Notes: generated from the sequence alone by a model not told the origin. 64,000 bases of DNA from UBA1431 sp002329665 (GCA_040772545.1 JAXGXY010000001.1:992001-1056000), one strand, 5' to 3'. Positions 8,987 to 17,678 are shown, numbered from the stretch's first letter. A program made the numbers and translations.

Positions 8987-10642
8987 TTGTCATCTAAAAA
9001 AAAGAATAGGCTGAGGATCGTGCCGCTGGGCGGAGTCGGCGAGATCGGGAAGAACATGACGGTATTCGAGTACGGGGACGACATCATGATACTCGACTGC
9101 GGGTCCATGTTCCCGAGCGAGTCCATGCTGGGCATCGATCTGGTCATCCCCGATATCAGCTACCTTCTGCTCAACAAGGACCGTATCCGCGCGATCGTCA
9201 TCACGCACGGCCATGAAGACCATATCGGCGCGCTGCCCTATGTGCTCAAGGACGTGAACGTCCCCGTGTACGGCACGCGCCTGACGCTTGCCCTGATCGA
9301 AAACAAGCTCGAGGAACACGGCATGAAGGCCGACCTGCGCCGCGTAAACGCGGGGGAGACCATCAAGTTCGGGTGCTTCAAGGTGGAACTCATCAAGACG
9401 ACGCATTCCATCGCAGGCGCGCTCGCGCTCGCGATCCACACACCGGCCGGAGTGGTCGTGCATACGGGGGACTTCAAGATCGACTTCACGCCGATCGACA
9501 CCGAAATGGTCAACCTCCCCAAGTTCGCCGAACTCGGCGAAAAAGGCGTGCTCTGCCTGATGTCGGACAGCACGAACGTGGAACGCCCGGGCTACACGAT
9601 GTCCGAGCGCTCGGTGGGGGAAGCGTTCGAGCGGTTCTTCAAAAAAGCGACGGGGCGCATCATCGTGGCGACGTTCGCCTCCAACATCCACCGCATCCAG
9701 CAGGTCGTGGACACGGCGCTGAGATTCGGTCGAAAGGTGTGTTTCCAGGGGCGGAGCATGATAAACGTCGCGAGCATGGCGCTCGAACTCGGCGACCTTA
9801 ACGTCGACGAGAGCATGCTCATAGAGATCGAAGAAATACCCTACACGCTGCCCGAACAGGTGGTCGTCATCACCACAGGGAGCCAGGGGGAGCCGATGTC
9901 GGGCCTCGTGCGGATGGCGACGTCCGGCCACAGGATCGAGATAGAGCCCGAGGACATGGTCATCATCTCCGCCACGCCCATACCCGGCAACGAGAAGCTG
10001 GTGTCCAACGTGGTGAACCAGCTTTACAGGAAGGGCGCTACGGTGATCTACGAGTCCCTCGCGGACGTGCACGTTTCCGGCCACGCCTGCCTTGAGGAGC
10101 TGAAGATCATCCTCTCGCTCACCAAGCCCAAATACTTCATACCGGTGCACGGGGAATACCGTCACCTCTGCCGCCACTGCGAACTGGCCGTGAGCATGGG
10201 CGTAGCAAGGGAGAACGCTTTCGTCCTCGACCCGGGCGACGTGCTCGAGATCAGCGAGGATGAGGCGCAAAGATGCGCCAGCGTGGCCGCGGGGGCCGTG
10301 ATGGTGGACGGCCTGGGGATCGGCGACGTCGGGAACATCGTGTTGCGGGACAGGCGCATACTCTCGCAGGACGGCATCTTCGTCGTGGTGATGGCCATGC
10401 ACAAGGACGGAACGCTATCCGGCCTGCCCGACATCATATCGCGCGGGTTCGTGTACGTGCGCGAATCCGAGGACCTTATAGAAGACGCGAAATCGGTCAT
10501 CTGCGACACGATCTATGACATGGAGACGGCGCAATCCGACTGGAACGCGATCAAGAACACGGTGCGCGCGGCGCTGAGGGACTACCTGTACAACAGGACC
10601 AAGCGCAACCCGATGATCCTGCCCATCATCGTCGAAGTGTAG
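8987..10642 (+). CDS. rnj: Ribonuclease J
   Basis: RNase J is a metallo-beta-lactamase/beta-CASP nuclease with 5'-3' exonuclease and endonuclease activity, central to mRNA decay and rRNA maturation in Firmicutes. The 551-residue protein has the metal-binding THGHEDHIGA motif near residue 72, a beta-CASP core (MSDSTNVERPG, FASNIHRIQQ), GSQGEPMS and a C-terminal domain. The start is a TTG at 8987 with GAGGAAAA upstream; no earlier ATG fits. It has its own promoter. The next gene encodes a YlbF-type protein, a family that includes an accessory factor of RNase Y in Bacillus, so the two may share an RNA-decay theme (inference). Confidence 0.94.
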   Translation: MSSKKKNRLRIVPLGGVGEIGKNMTVFEYGDDIMILDCGSMFPSESMLGIDLVIPDISYLLLNKDRIRAIVITHGHEDHIGALPYVLKDVNVPVYGTRLTLALIENKLEEHGMKADLRRVNAGETIKFGCFKVELIKTTHSIAGALALAIHTPAGVVVHTGDFKIDFTPIDTEMVNLPKFAELGEKGVLCLMSDSTNVERPGYTMSERSVGEAFERFFKKATGRIIVATFASNIHRIQQVVDTALRFGRKVCFQGRSMINVASMALELGDLNVDESMLIEIEEIPYTLPEQVVVITTGSQGEPMSGLVRMATSGHRIEIEPEDMVIISATPIPGNEKLVSNVVNQLYRKGATVIYESLADVHVSGHACLEELKIILSLTKPKYFIPVHGEYRHLCRHCELAVSMGVARENAFVLDPGDVLEISEDEAQRCASVAAGAVMVDGLGIGDVGNIVLRDRRILSQDGIFVVVMAMHKDGTLSGLPDIISRGFVYVRESEDLIEDAKSVICDTIYDMETAQSDWNAIKNTVRAALRDYLYNRTKRNPMILPIIVEV

Positions 10643-10657
10643 GGAAGGAGCCGTGTA

Positions 10658-11005
10658 ATGGAAATCTACGACAAGGCGCACGAATTAGCGGACCTCCTGA
10701 AGCAGTCCCCCGAGTACAGGGAGTACAGGGCGCTTCTGGACAGGATCGAGCGCAACGAAAACGACAGGACCATGCTGGACGCCTACAGGAAACTGCGCTT
10801 CGAGGTCCAAAGCGTCTGCCTATCCGGCGGGACCCCCAACGAGGAAAAGCTGGAGAAGCTCAACAAGCTCGGCGAAGTGCTGCAGTTCAACGCGGACATC
10901 TCCGGCTACATCGCGGCCGAGTACCGTTTGAACCGCATCGTGAGCGACGTCTACCGCATCATCGGCGAGGCGGCGGACATCGACGTGAACTTTTTGAAGG
11001 AATGA
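10658..11005 (+). CDS. YlbF/YmcA family protein
   Basis: This 115-residue, largely helical and charged protein matches the Com_YlbF family. In Bacillus subtilis, YlbF and YmcA form a complex with YaaT that modulates RNase Y and affects competence, biofilm and sporulation. Recognition rests on the overall pattern, an N-terminal IYDKAHELADLLKQS helix followed by YRKLRFEVQ, rather than on a catalytic motif. It lies 15 bases after the RNase J gene with a GGAAGGAG ribosome site and probably shares its transcript. Which member of the family it is cannot be decided from sequence alone. Confidence 0.8.
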   Translation: MEIYDKAHELADLLKQSPEYREYRALLDRIERNENDRTMLDAYRKLRFEVQSVCLSGGTPNEEKLEKLNKLGEVLQFNADISGYIAAEYRLNRIVSDVYRIIGEAADIDVNFLKE

Positions 11006-11055
11006 TACGTATTAATAGGCAGCGGTTAATACCACATCGGGCGCAGGGGGATAGC

Positions 11056-12225
11056 ATGACGGATACAACGAACGCCGGTACGGCCGCGGAAAACGAGGAG
11101 CTGGCCGTAGACCGCGAGAGCATCAAAAAAAGGGCAAAACACAAGCTGGTCGTCTTCGTCATCAGCCTGCTGTTCGTTGTGATCGTATGCACGGTGGTGT
11201 ACGAGGCGGTCGATTTCGCCCTGTTCAAGCCGGCGAGCCTTCTGGACAGTTCGAACGTGGAAGTGACCATAAAGAGCAACTCGTCCGTGTCTACCATCGC
11301 GAAAACGCTCCACGAGCACGGCCTGATCCGAAACCCGACGGTATTCAAGCTCATGGTGGACTTCTACAACCAGGGCTCGAACCTCAAGGCCGGAGACTAC
11401 GTGTTCAAAAGGACGATGACCCCGCGAGAGATCATGTACAAGCTCGCCGCCGGAGAAAGCAAGCCGCGGGTGGTGCGCTTTACGACCATCGAGGGGTACA
11501 CCGTCGAGGAAGAGGCGGAATCGCTGAAAAAAGACAAGTTCATCGCCACTACCGACGTCTTCCTCTCGCTCGCGAAGACCGGGGAAGACTTCATGGCCTA
11601 CGATTTCATCTCCGAGATACCGCAGGAATCGGCCGTAAAACGCAGGTACCGGCTGGAAGGCTACCTCTTCCCCGACACGTACGAAATCTTCCTCGGCGCT
11701 TCGGAAAAGACCATCATGGCCAAGCAGATCGCGCAGTTTAACAAGGTTTTCTCTGACAAATACCGCGTACGCGCCGAGCAGATGGGGATGACGATCGATC
11801 AGGTTGTGATCCTGGCCTCGGTCATCCAGAAAGAAGCGAACCCCAGCGAATTCAAGAAAGTCTCGGCGGTACTGCACAACCGCCTGAAAAAGGGCATGCC
11901 GCTGCAGTCCTGCGCGTCGGTCCAGTACGCCAAAGGGGTGAAGCGGATGAACCTTACCGCCGAGGACCTGGCGTTCGACTCGCCCTACAACACGTACAAG
12001 TACGCCGGCTATCCGGCGGGCCCCATCTGCAACCCGAGCGAACAGGCGATAGAGGACGCGCTCTATCCGGACGAGTCTTTCCTTGCTCAAAACTACCTGT
12101 ATTTCTGCAACAAGGACCCGGACGATGGGGAACTCGCTTTCAGCAAAACGCTGGAGGAACACGAGCAAAACGTCGAAAAATACCGCCCGCTGTGGATAGA
12201 TTTCGACAAAGAACACGGGTATTAA
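11056..12225 (+). CDS. mltG: Endolytic murein transglycosylase MltG
   Basis: MltG cleaves nascent glycan strands at the membrane and sets glycan length. The 389-residue protein has a short basic cytoplasmic tail, one transmembrane helix at about residues 33-58 and an extracellular YceG domain. That domain carries EGYTVEEEA, LEGYLFPDTYEI, the catalytic-glutamate segment ILASVIQKEA, and SPYNTYKYAGYPAGPI. The ATG at 11056 has an AGGGGG site ten bases upstream. An alternative ATG at 11002 overlaps the ylbF stop in ATGA fashion and would add 18 residues. No terminator is evident after the gene. Confidence 0.93.
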   Translation: MTDTTNAGTAAENEELAVDRESIKKRAKHKLVVFVISLLFVVIVCTVVYEAVDFALFKPASLLDSSNVEVTIKSNSSVSTIAKTLHEHGLIRNPTVFKLMVDFYNQGSNLKAGDYVFKRTMTPREIMYKLAAGESKPRVVRFTTIEGYTVEEEAESLKKDKFIATTDVFLSLAKTGEDFMAYDFISEIPQESAVKRRYRLEGYLFPDTYEIFLGASEKTIMAKQIAQFNKVFSDKYRVRAEQMGMTIDQVVILASVIQKEANPSEFKKVSAVLHNRLKKGMPLQSCASVQYAKGVKRMNLTAEDLAFDSPYNTYKYAGYPAGPICNPSEQAIEDALYPDESFLAQNYLYFCNKDPDDGELAFSKTLEEHEQNVEKYRPLWIDFDKEHGY

Positions 12226-12586
12226 CGACGCGCGCCGCATGGCGGAGGCGGGTGCCGGATATTCGCCGGAGGTTTGGGCCGTAGCCCGGCTCCGCAAACC
12301 GTCCCAGGGGGAGTTGGGGCCGCAGCCCTTTAAGCTTGAATCCGAACTGCGGTATGCGCGATTGCAAATAAATGCGCCGGCAGCGCGTTTTATCCCGCTT
12401 GGAAAGCCAAGGTAGCCTCGGCAACGATAGGGGCTTGCTTAATATAGGCATATATGATACGTTTTTATACAGGATGATACGGCTGAGAAAAGAGAGCCTT
12501 TTCTGTGCCCGCGGGGTTTTCTCAACCGGTCGTCTTTTTGCTTTTGGCAGGGTCGGGCCGGGTCGGAAGCCTTTTAATCATCCTTT
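12226..12586. other. Unassigned intergenic region
   Basis: This stretch holds no convincing gene. A 72-codon frame at 12372-12590 lacks a ribosome site and any recognisable motif. Several short hairpins are visible, for example AGAAAAG...CTTTTCT around 12486-12505 and GGGC...GCCC near 12273. None is followed by a T-run, and I recognise no known RNA family. Composition drifts from G+C-rich at the left to A+T-rich at the right. Confidence 0.5.
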
Positions 12587-12616
12587 TTGACTGAGCCAGA
12601 TTCGGTCCCTTATATA
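12587..12616 (+). promoter_or_regulatory. Sigma-A promoter for SGNH hydrolase gene
   Basis: TTGACT at 12587-12592 and TATATA at 12611-12616 are 18 bases apart. The coding region starts about 35 bases downstream. Confidence 0.65.
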
Positions 12617-12650
12617 CAGTGAGACCAATTAGGAAAAGGAGATAGTCGAT

Positions 12651-13295
12651 ATGGGGATGAACATTCTTGTTTTCGGTGATTCGAATACATGGGGCTGGGA
12701 CCCCGGCAACACGCTGGACAACATCAGGCGCCTGCCCGACAACGTTAGGTGGCCGGCCGTCATGCAGACCGAACTCGGCCCTAAGCACCGCGTCATCGAC
12801 GAGGGGCTCAACGGCCGCACGACGGTGTGGGACGACCCGATCGAGGAATACCGCTGCGGCAAAGAGCATCTGATACCGCTGCTCGACTCGCACGCGCCCC
12901 TCGATCTGGCTATCATTTTTTTAGGCACGAATGATCTGAAATACCGCTTCGGCCTGACCGCCGAGGACGTGAGCTTCGGCGCCGGGCTGCTCGTGCAGAA
13001 GACGCTGCAGCGCCCGGGCGCCTTCGTGGACATGGAGCCCATCGTGCTCCTCGTGGCGCCTCCGCAGACGGGGCCGCTCGAGGGAAGCATCTTCGAGGAG
13101 ATGTTCAGGGGCTCGGTCAAAAAATCGCAGGAATTCGGAAGGCTTTTTAAAGCCCAGGCCGACGCGTACGGGATCGAGTTCTTCGATGCGGGGCAGATCG
13201 TGAACAGCAGCCCGAAGGACGGCATCCATCTCGAGCCGGAATCGCACAAGGCGCTGGGGATGGCGCTGGCGGAAAAGGTGCGGTCCATATTGTAG
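12651..13295 (+). CDS. SGNH/GDSL-family hydrolase (arylesterase-like)
   Basis: This 214-residue protein is a single-domain SGNH hydrolase, probably a cytoplasmic esterase because no signal peptide is visible. Block I is FGDSNTWGW with the nucleophile Ser11. The oxyanion asparagine lies in GTNDLKY, and the catalytic Asp190 and His193 lie in KDGIHLE. The sequence resembles TesA/arylesterase-like members whose natural substrates are mostly unknown. AAGGAGA precedes the start; a second ATG two codons in (12657) is an alternative. The gene stands alone between its own promoter and a strong inverted repeat. Confidence 0.85.
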   Translation: MGMNILVFGDSNTWGWDPGNTLDNIRRLPDNVRWPAVMQTELGPKHRVIDEGLNGRTTVWDDPIEEYRCGKEHLIPLLDSHAPLDLAIIFLGTNDLKYRFGLTAEDVSFGAGLLVQKTLQRPGAFVDMEPIVLLVAPPQTGPLEGSIFEEMFRGSVKKSQEFGRLFKAQADAYGIEFFDAGQIVNSSPKDGIHLEPESHKALGMALAEKVRSIL

Positions 13296-13317
13296 TAATC
13301 GCTAAGTCATGTTCTGA

Positions 13318-13355
13318 AAACGAGGCCGTGGAGTACTATCTCCACGGCCTCGTTT
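13318..13355 (+). terminator. Strong hairpin, probable bidirectional terminator
   Basis: A perfect 16-bp stem (13318-13333 with 13340-13355) closes a TACTAT loop. A-residues on the left and a short T-run on the right make it terminator-like on both strands. It separates the SGNH hydrolase gene from sigK. Confidence 0.6.
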
Positions 13356-13521
13356 GCGAAAACCCACTTCGCAACACATTGATGGCCAGCAAACTGATAT
13401 TAAACCGCAAAAAGGCAGCGGATTATGAGCCAGGCGCAGTTTGCGCCGACGAGGGACATACAAAAACGCCGGGCGGCCCGCATAGGCTATATCCAGACTT
13501 TGTTATCGGAGGATGGACGGC

Positions 13522-14217
13522 ATGCTGGACGTTGCGGCCTGGATTTTCGAAAACGCGCTCATTCTGTTCTCCTACATCTCGGGGCAGTCCTCCTTCCCAA
13601 AGACGCTGACCCCGGAAGAAGAACGCATGTATCTCGAAAGGCTGGCTCAGGGCGACGAGAAGGCGAGGGACGCGCTGATCGAACACAACCTGCGGCTGGT
13701 AGCCCACGTGATCAAGAAATACACCAACACGGGCAAGGAGATCGAGGATCTGATCTCCATCGGCACGATCGGCCTTATTAAGGGCGTCTCCACCTACGAC
13801 ATGAACAAGGGGACGCAGCTTGCCACGTACGTGGCGCGCTGCATCGAAAACGAGATACTCATGTCAATCCGCGCTTCGAAAAAGCCGAACCAGTCGATCT
13901 CATTAAACGACCCGATCGGCACGGACCGCGACGGCAACGAGATGAGCCTGATGGACATCCTGCACACGCAGGATGATTCGGTGACGGAGGAGGTTGAACG
14001 GAAGCTCCAGGCCGCGAAGGTCCGCAGGATGATCCGCACCGCGCTCACCAAGCGCGAACGCGTCGTGATCGAACTGCGGTACGGGCTTCGCAGCAGCCGC
14101 ATCCTCACGCAGCGCGAAATCGCCCGCCTGCTGGGCATCTCCAGGTCCTACGTTTCGCGGATAGAAAAACGCGCGCTGCAGAAACTATGCAAAAAACTCA
14201 ACGAAGGCGGCGATTGA
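13522..14217 (+). CDS. sigK: RNA polymerase sporulation sigma factor SigK (pro-form)
   Basis: SigK directs late mother-cell transcription during spore coat and cortex formation. The 231-residue protein has a short hydrophobic N-terminal pro-sequence (WIFENALILFSYI) typical of pro-sigma-K. Region 2 follows (IEHNLRLVAHVIKKYTNTG, DLISIGTIGLIKG) and then region 4 (TQREIARLLGISRSYVSRIE). The ATG at 13522 is chosen because GGAGG at 13508-13512 directly abuts an earlier ATG at 13513 and cannot serve it. The coding sequence is continuous, with no skin-like element. The processing protease SpoIVFB is not in this window. Confidence 0.92.
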   Translation: MLDVAAWIFENALILFSYISGQSSFPKTLTPEEERMYLERLAQGDEKARDALIEHNLRLVAHVIKKYTNTGKEIEDLISIGTIGLIKGVSTYDMNKGTQLATYVARCIENEILMSIRASKKPNQSISLNDPIGTDRDGNEMSLMDILHTQDDSVTEEVERKLQAAKVRRMIRTALTKRERVVIELRYGLRSSRILTQREIARLLGISRSYVSRIEKRALQKLCKKLNEGGD

Positions 14218-14242
14218 GGCGCTTTCTCCTGAAAATACATGG

Positions 14243-14248
14243 TATAAT
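14243..14248 (+). promoter_or_regulatory. Possible -10 element before nfo
   Basis: A perfect TATAAT lies 28 bases before the nfo start, but no good -35 hexamer is found at the usual spacing. It is a tentative promoter. Confidence 0.35.
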
Positions 14249-14275
14249 GCATAAAAAAGCGACAGGGGGCGGGAC

Positions 14276-15154
14276 ATGCCGGGCATTCGTTTCGGGCCGT
14301 CGGGGAATTCCGACGCGTTCTATCAGCAGGGGTACAAGCACACGTGGCAGGCGCCGAAATGGCTGCACGGACTGGGGCTCGACGCTTTCGAATACTCGTT
14401 CGGGCACGGCGTGCGCATCAAAACGGAGACGGCGAAACGGATCGGCGAAGAGGCGAAGGCGTACGGCATCGCGATGAGCGCGCACGCGCCCTATTACGTC
14501 AACCTCGCCGTATCGGCCCCCGAGGAACAGGAACGAAACATCCGGCACGTGATCGAAGCGGTATCGGCCGCTCGGGACATGGGGGCAACGCGCGTCGTGG
14601 TACATCCGGGCTCGGCCTCGAAAATGGGCCGGGACGAGGCCCTCGAAAAAGCGAAGGCCGGCCTTCTGTACATACTCGGGATCAAGCGCGAAATGGGATT
14701 CGACGACGTGGTCCTGTGCATGGAAACGATGGGCAGGCTGAGCCAGCTGGGGACGGTCGACGAGGTGCTTTCGCTGTGCGCGCTGGACGACGCGCTGCTC
14801 CCCGCGCTCGACTTCGGGCACATCAACGCGCGGGGGCGGGGCTCCCTTAAAACGCAAGCGGACTACGCGGCCGTATTCGACGCGGTGGAAAACGCGCTGG
14901 GGTCGGACAGGCTTAAAAACGCGCACATCCACTACAGCCGCATCGAGTATTCGGCGGCGGGCGAACGGCGGCACTGGACGCTGAAGGACACGCAGTACGG
15001 GCCTGAGTTCGCGCCGCTGGCGGCTGAACTCGCCGCGCGCCGGCTCACTCCCGTGGTCATCTGCGAATCGCGCGGGACGATGGCTCACGATGCCGCCGAG
15101 ATGAAACGGATGTATGAGGCCGCTTTGGCGGAAAAGGAAGGCGGGGGAGACTGA
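14276..15154 (+). CDS. nfo: Endonuclease IV-family AP endonuclease
   Basis: Members of this TIM-barrel family cleave DNA at abasic sites during base-excision repair, using three metal ions. The 292-residue protein shows the family's metal-ligand neighbourhoods: SAHAPYYVNLA, VVVHPGSA, LCMETMG, ALDFGHINA, HIHYSRIEY and VICESRG near the C-terminus. A GGGGGCGGGA ribosome site precedes the ATG. The next gene starts within the stop codon (TGATG), so the two are probably translationally coupled. A sugar-isomerase-like TIM barrel would be the alternative reading, but the ligand pattern favours endonuclease IV. Confidence 0.85.
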   Translation: MPGIRFGPSGNSDAFYQQGYKHTWQAPKWLHGLGLDAFEYSFGHGVRIKTETAKRIGEEAKAYGIAMSAHAPYYVNLAVSAPEEQERNIRHVIEAVSAARDMGATRVVVHPGSASKMGRDEALEKAKAGLLYILGIKREMGFDDVVLCMETMGRLSQLGTVDEVLSLCALDDALLPALDFGHINARGRGSLKTQADYAAVFDAVENALGSDRLKNAHIHYSRIEYSAAGERRHWTLKDTQYGPEFAPLAAELAARRLTPVVICESRGTMAHDAAEMKRMYEAALAEKEGGGD

Positions 15155-16221
15155 TGCGATACGGGGCGCTGACGGAGGCGCTTGAAAAACGCGGCCTTGA
15201 CGCCTGTTGGTTTACGGACCCTTTCAACCGGCGGTACCTGAGCGGGTTCACGGGGAGCGCGGGGGCCCTGTTGATACACCCGTCCTCACGAAAACTTTTC
15301 ACGGACTCCAGGTATACGGCCCAGGCAAAGAATGAGGCGCAGGGGTTCGAGATCGTAGAGTGCGCGGGCGGGGAGACCGCATCGAAGGTCGCCGTAGCCT
15401 GCAGGGACTTGGGCGTGCGGAGGCTGGGCTTTGAAGAGGACCGCGTGCCGGTCAGCGAACACAGGCGGATGCAGGAACTGCTGGGCCCGGACGTCGAACT
15501 CGTCTGGGCCGGGGACATCCTCTCTTCGATGCGGTCCGTGAAGACGCCGGACGAGATCGAGAGGCTGCGCGAGGCGTCGGCGGCCGCCGACGAAGCTTTT
15601 TATCAGATATGCGGCGTCGTGGAACCGGGCATGCGCGAGCAGGACGTGGCGCTTGAAATCGATTGCCTGCTCAGAAAAAAATGCGGCGCGACCGCGTTCG
15701 ACACGATTGCGGCGTCGGGCCCGAACAGCGCGCTGCCCCACGCGAAACCGGGCGGGCGCCGGCTTCAGGCGGGGGACGCGCTGGTGCTCGACTTCGGCGC
15801 GGCCTGCGGCGGCTACTGCTCCGATTTTACCCGCACGATCTTCATCGGCGCGATTGATAAAGCGCTAAGGAGCGTATATAATGTTGTCAGAAATGCCCAG
15901 GAGGCGGCGTTGTCCGGCATCAGGGCCGGCATGGCCTGCAGGGACGCCGACGCCCTCGCCCGAAACGTCGTCATCGAGGCGGGCTACGGCGGGTGTTTCG
16001 GGCACGGACTCGGGCACGGGGTCGGGCTGGATGTCCATGAGGCGCCGCGCGTCTCTCCCGCGGCTGACGGCGTGCTCGAAGAGGGCATGGTCATCACCGT
16101 GGAGCCCGGCGTCTATATCGAAGGGACGGGCGGCGTACGCATCGAGGACCTGTGCGTCGTGAGGGAGGACAGGCTCGAAATCCTTACTCGCGCGACCAGG
16201 GACATCATCATCATTGACTGA
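15154..16221 (+). CDS. M24-family Xaa-Pro aminopeptidase
   Basis: This dimetal peptidase is expected to remove N-terminal residues preceding proline, in the cytoplasm. The 355-residue protein has a creatinase-like N-terminal domain (FTDPFNRRYLSGFTGS) and a pita-bread catalytic domain from about residue 130. The metal ligands are visible in LVLDFGAACGGYCSDFTRT, GHGLGHGVGLDVHE, TVEPGVY and GGVRIEDL. It lies directly before efp, which is the usual pepP/papA-efp order of Firmicutes. An apparent promoter lies within the coding region at 15854-15882. Confidence 0.93.
   Translation: MRYGALTEALEKRGLDACWFTDPFNRRYLSGFTGSAGALLIHPSSRKLFTDSRYTAQAKNEAQGFEIVECAGGETASKVAVACRDLGVRRLGFEEDRVPVSEHRRMQELLGPDVELVWAGDILSSMRSVKTPDEIERLREASAAADEAFYQICGVVEPGMREQDVALEIDCLLRKKCGATAFDTIAASGPNSALPHAKPGGRRLQAGDALVLDFGAACGGYCSDFTRTIFIGAIDKALRSVYNVVRNAQEAALSGIRAGMACRDADALARNVVIEAGYGGCFGHGLGHGVGLDVHEAPRVSPAADGVLEEGMVITVEPGVYIEGTGGVRIEDLCVVREDRLEILTRATRDIIIID
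15854..15882 (+). promoter_or_regulatory. Intragenic sigma-A-like promoter upstream of efp
   Basis: TTGATA at 15854-15859 and a perfect TATAAT at 15877-15882 are spaced by 17 bases, inside the M24 peptidase gene. It could give efp and the following gene their own transcript, with a long 5' untranslated region of about 345 bases. It could also be a coincidence of coding sequence. Confidence 0.4.
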
Positions 16222-16233
16222 CGGAGGTAGCTT

Positions 16234-16791
16234 ATGATATCGGCCGGCGATTTCAAGAAGGGCATCACCATCGAGTTGGACGGGCAGGTATGGAGCATCG
16301 TGGATTTCCAGCACGTGAAGCCCGGCAAGGGCGCGGCGTTCGTCCGCACGAAGATCAAGAACGTCGTGACGGGGGCGGTGCTGGAGAGGACCTTCAGCCC
16401 GACCGAAAAACATCCCAAGGCGCGCGTCGAGAAAAAGGACATGCAGTACCTTTACAGCGACGGGCAGCTCTACTACTTCATGGACACGGAGACGTACGAA
16501 CAGCTCCCGCTTAACCGCGACATGGTGGAGTCCGCGCTGCCGTTCATAAAGGAGAACATGGACGTGCAGATCAAATTCTTCAAAGGCGAAGCGTTCTCGG
16601 TGGACCCGCCCAACTTCGTGGAACTGGAAGTAGCGGAAACGGACCCCGGCTTCAGAGGGGACACGGCCACCGGCGCGACGAAACCGGCCACCCTTGAAAC
16701 GGGATACACGCTCACAGTCCCGCTTTTCGTCGAGCAGGGGGATGTAATCCGGGTCGACACCCGTACTGGCGAATACATGGAGCGCGTCTAG
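16234..16791 (+). CDS. efp: Translation elongation factor P
   Basis: EF-P relieves ribosome stalling on polyproline stretches. The 185-residue protein has the three beta-barrel domains of the family. It begins MISAGDFKKG, carries the loop lysine Lys32 in KPGKGAAFVR (the residue modified in many bacteria), and ends with the DTRTGEYMERV signature. It follows the M24 peptidase by 12 bases with a GGAGGT ribosome site. No EpmA/EpmB-type modification genes are visible in the window. Confidence 0.97.
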   Translation: MISAGDFKKGITIELDGQVWSIVDFQHVKPGKGAAFVRTKIKNVVTGAVLERTFSPTEKHPKARVEKKDMQYLYSDGQLYYFMDTETYEQLPLNRDMVESALPFIKENMDVQIKFFKGEAFSVDPPNFVELEVAETDPGFRGDTATGATKPATLETGYTLTVPLFVEQGDVIRVDTRTGEYMERV

Positions 16792-16817
16792 CGCCAACGC
16801 GCCGGAGAGGAGAAAAC

Positions 16818-17252
16818 ATGAGTTATCTTACCGAGAGGATGTCCTTTATCCACGGCCTGGCCGAAGGCATGAAAATCGATGACGAAACCGATCAGGGACG
16901 CTTTTTGATGGCGCTCGTATCGGTGATGGAGGAAATCGTCGAAACGATCGACGAGATCGAGGAAAAGAACGAGGAATTGCTCGATTACATCCAGATGCTC
17001 GAAGAGAAGATCGGCGCCTGGGACGAAGACCGGGAGTATGAAGACGCCGGCGACGAAGAGGAATGCGACGAGGACGATTTCGACGAAATGGCCGGAGCCC
17101 TGGCCGAACGGTTCGAAAGCGTCGAGTGCCCGGAGTGCGGCGAAATCGTGTACTTTGACCGGAGCATGGTCGGGTCGGAGAACGAGCTTATCTGCCCGGA
17201 ATGCAATACCCCGATCACCGGCCTTAGCGAGCCGGAGGGGGACGAAGACTGA
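16818..17252 (+). CDS. CD1247 N-terminal domain protein with zinc ribbon
   Basis: This 144-residue acidic protein has an N-terminal helical segment (residues 1-65) of the type called the CD1247 N-terminal domain in clostridia. A very acidic linker follows (EDAGDEEECDEDDFDE), then a four-cysteine zinc ribbon formed by CPECGE and CPECNT. Its position after efp is the standard arrangement in Clostridia. The function is unknown; the zinc ribbon suggests nucleic-acid or protein binding. GGAGAGGAG precedes the ATG. Confidence 0.8.
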   Translation: MSYLTERMSFIHGLAEGMKIDDETDQGRFLMALVSVMEEIVETIDEIEEKNEELLDYIQMLEEKIGAWDEDREYEDAGDEEECDEDDFDEMAGALAERFESVECPECGEIVYFDRSMVGSENELICPECNTPITGLSEPEGDED

Positions 17253-17565
17253 GCGCCTGTTCTTAATAGTACAGGGTTTTAGCCAGTTTTAACGGCGGAA
17301 GAAGCATTTATGCGCACAACTAGTGCTGTATGCATTCACATCACCATATACCGGGGACGGGGCAATAAAATAAAGAGGACTTACTGCCCTCTTTAAGGAA
17401 CAACGTATATGCGCCTATGATTACCCTAGTTCCCCGCCGCATTTTTTTCATCCCAAACCCTCTCCTTTTAGTTGTAGATTACCATAATTTTAAATTTTCG
17501 CAAAATGGCGGAGACCGGTTTTGTTACGCCAGATTTAGCCCTCTTACATATAGGCAACGTATCGG

Positions 17566-17590
17566 TGGCGGGTCACACCGCCGTTTTTTT
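17566..17590 (+). terminator. Terminator-like hairpin in intergenic region
   Basis: GGCGG at 17567-17571 pairs with CCGCC at 17578-17582 around a 6-base loop, extendable by wobble pairs. Seven Ts follow at 17584-17590. It lies more than 300 bases after the previous gene, so it may end an uncharacterised transcript or protect spoIIIA from read-through. Confidence 0.55.
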
Positions 17591-17648
17591 CGTTTTTGGC
17601 CTTTGTTCCGGTGAAGGCTATCCATAAAATATCCTGTCCGCAATCTTT

Positions 17649-17678
17649 GTGATAAACCACGCACCGGCTGCATATGCA
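17649..17678 (+). promoter_or_regulatory. Tentative sigma-E promoter for spoIIIA operon
   Basis: GTGATAAA at 17649-17656 and CATATGCA at 17671-17678 are 14 bases apart. They partly match the sigma-E pattern (GKMATATT and CATACAMT). The operon is sigma-E dependent in Bacillus subtilis, but the match is weak. Confidence 0.25.

Noticed and set aside
8990..10402. 470-codon - strand frame opposite the RNase J gene
   Set aside because: It is the antisense shadow of a well-identified gene; its composition is unlike the real proteins here.
12372..12590. 72-codon frame in the mltG-SGNH gap
   Set aside because: There is no ribosome site, the composition is Arg-rich, it runs into the downstream promoter, and no family is recognisable.
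13522..14217. Interrupted sigK (skin-type element)
   Set aside because: The reading frame is continuous from the pro-sequence through region 4.
17417..17614. 65-codon frame in the A+T-rich region before spoIIIAA
   Set aside because: It lacks a ribosome site and runs through the terminator hairpin.
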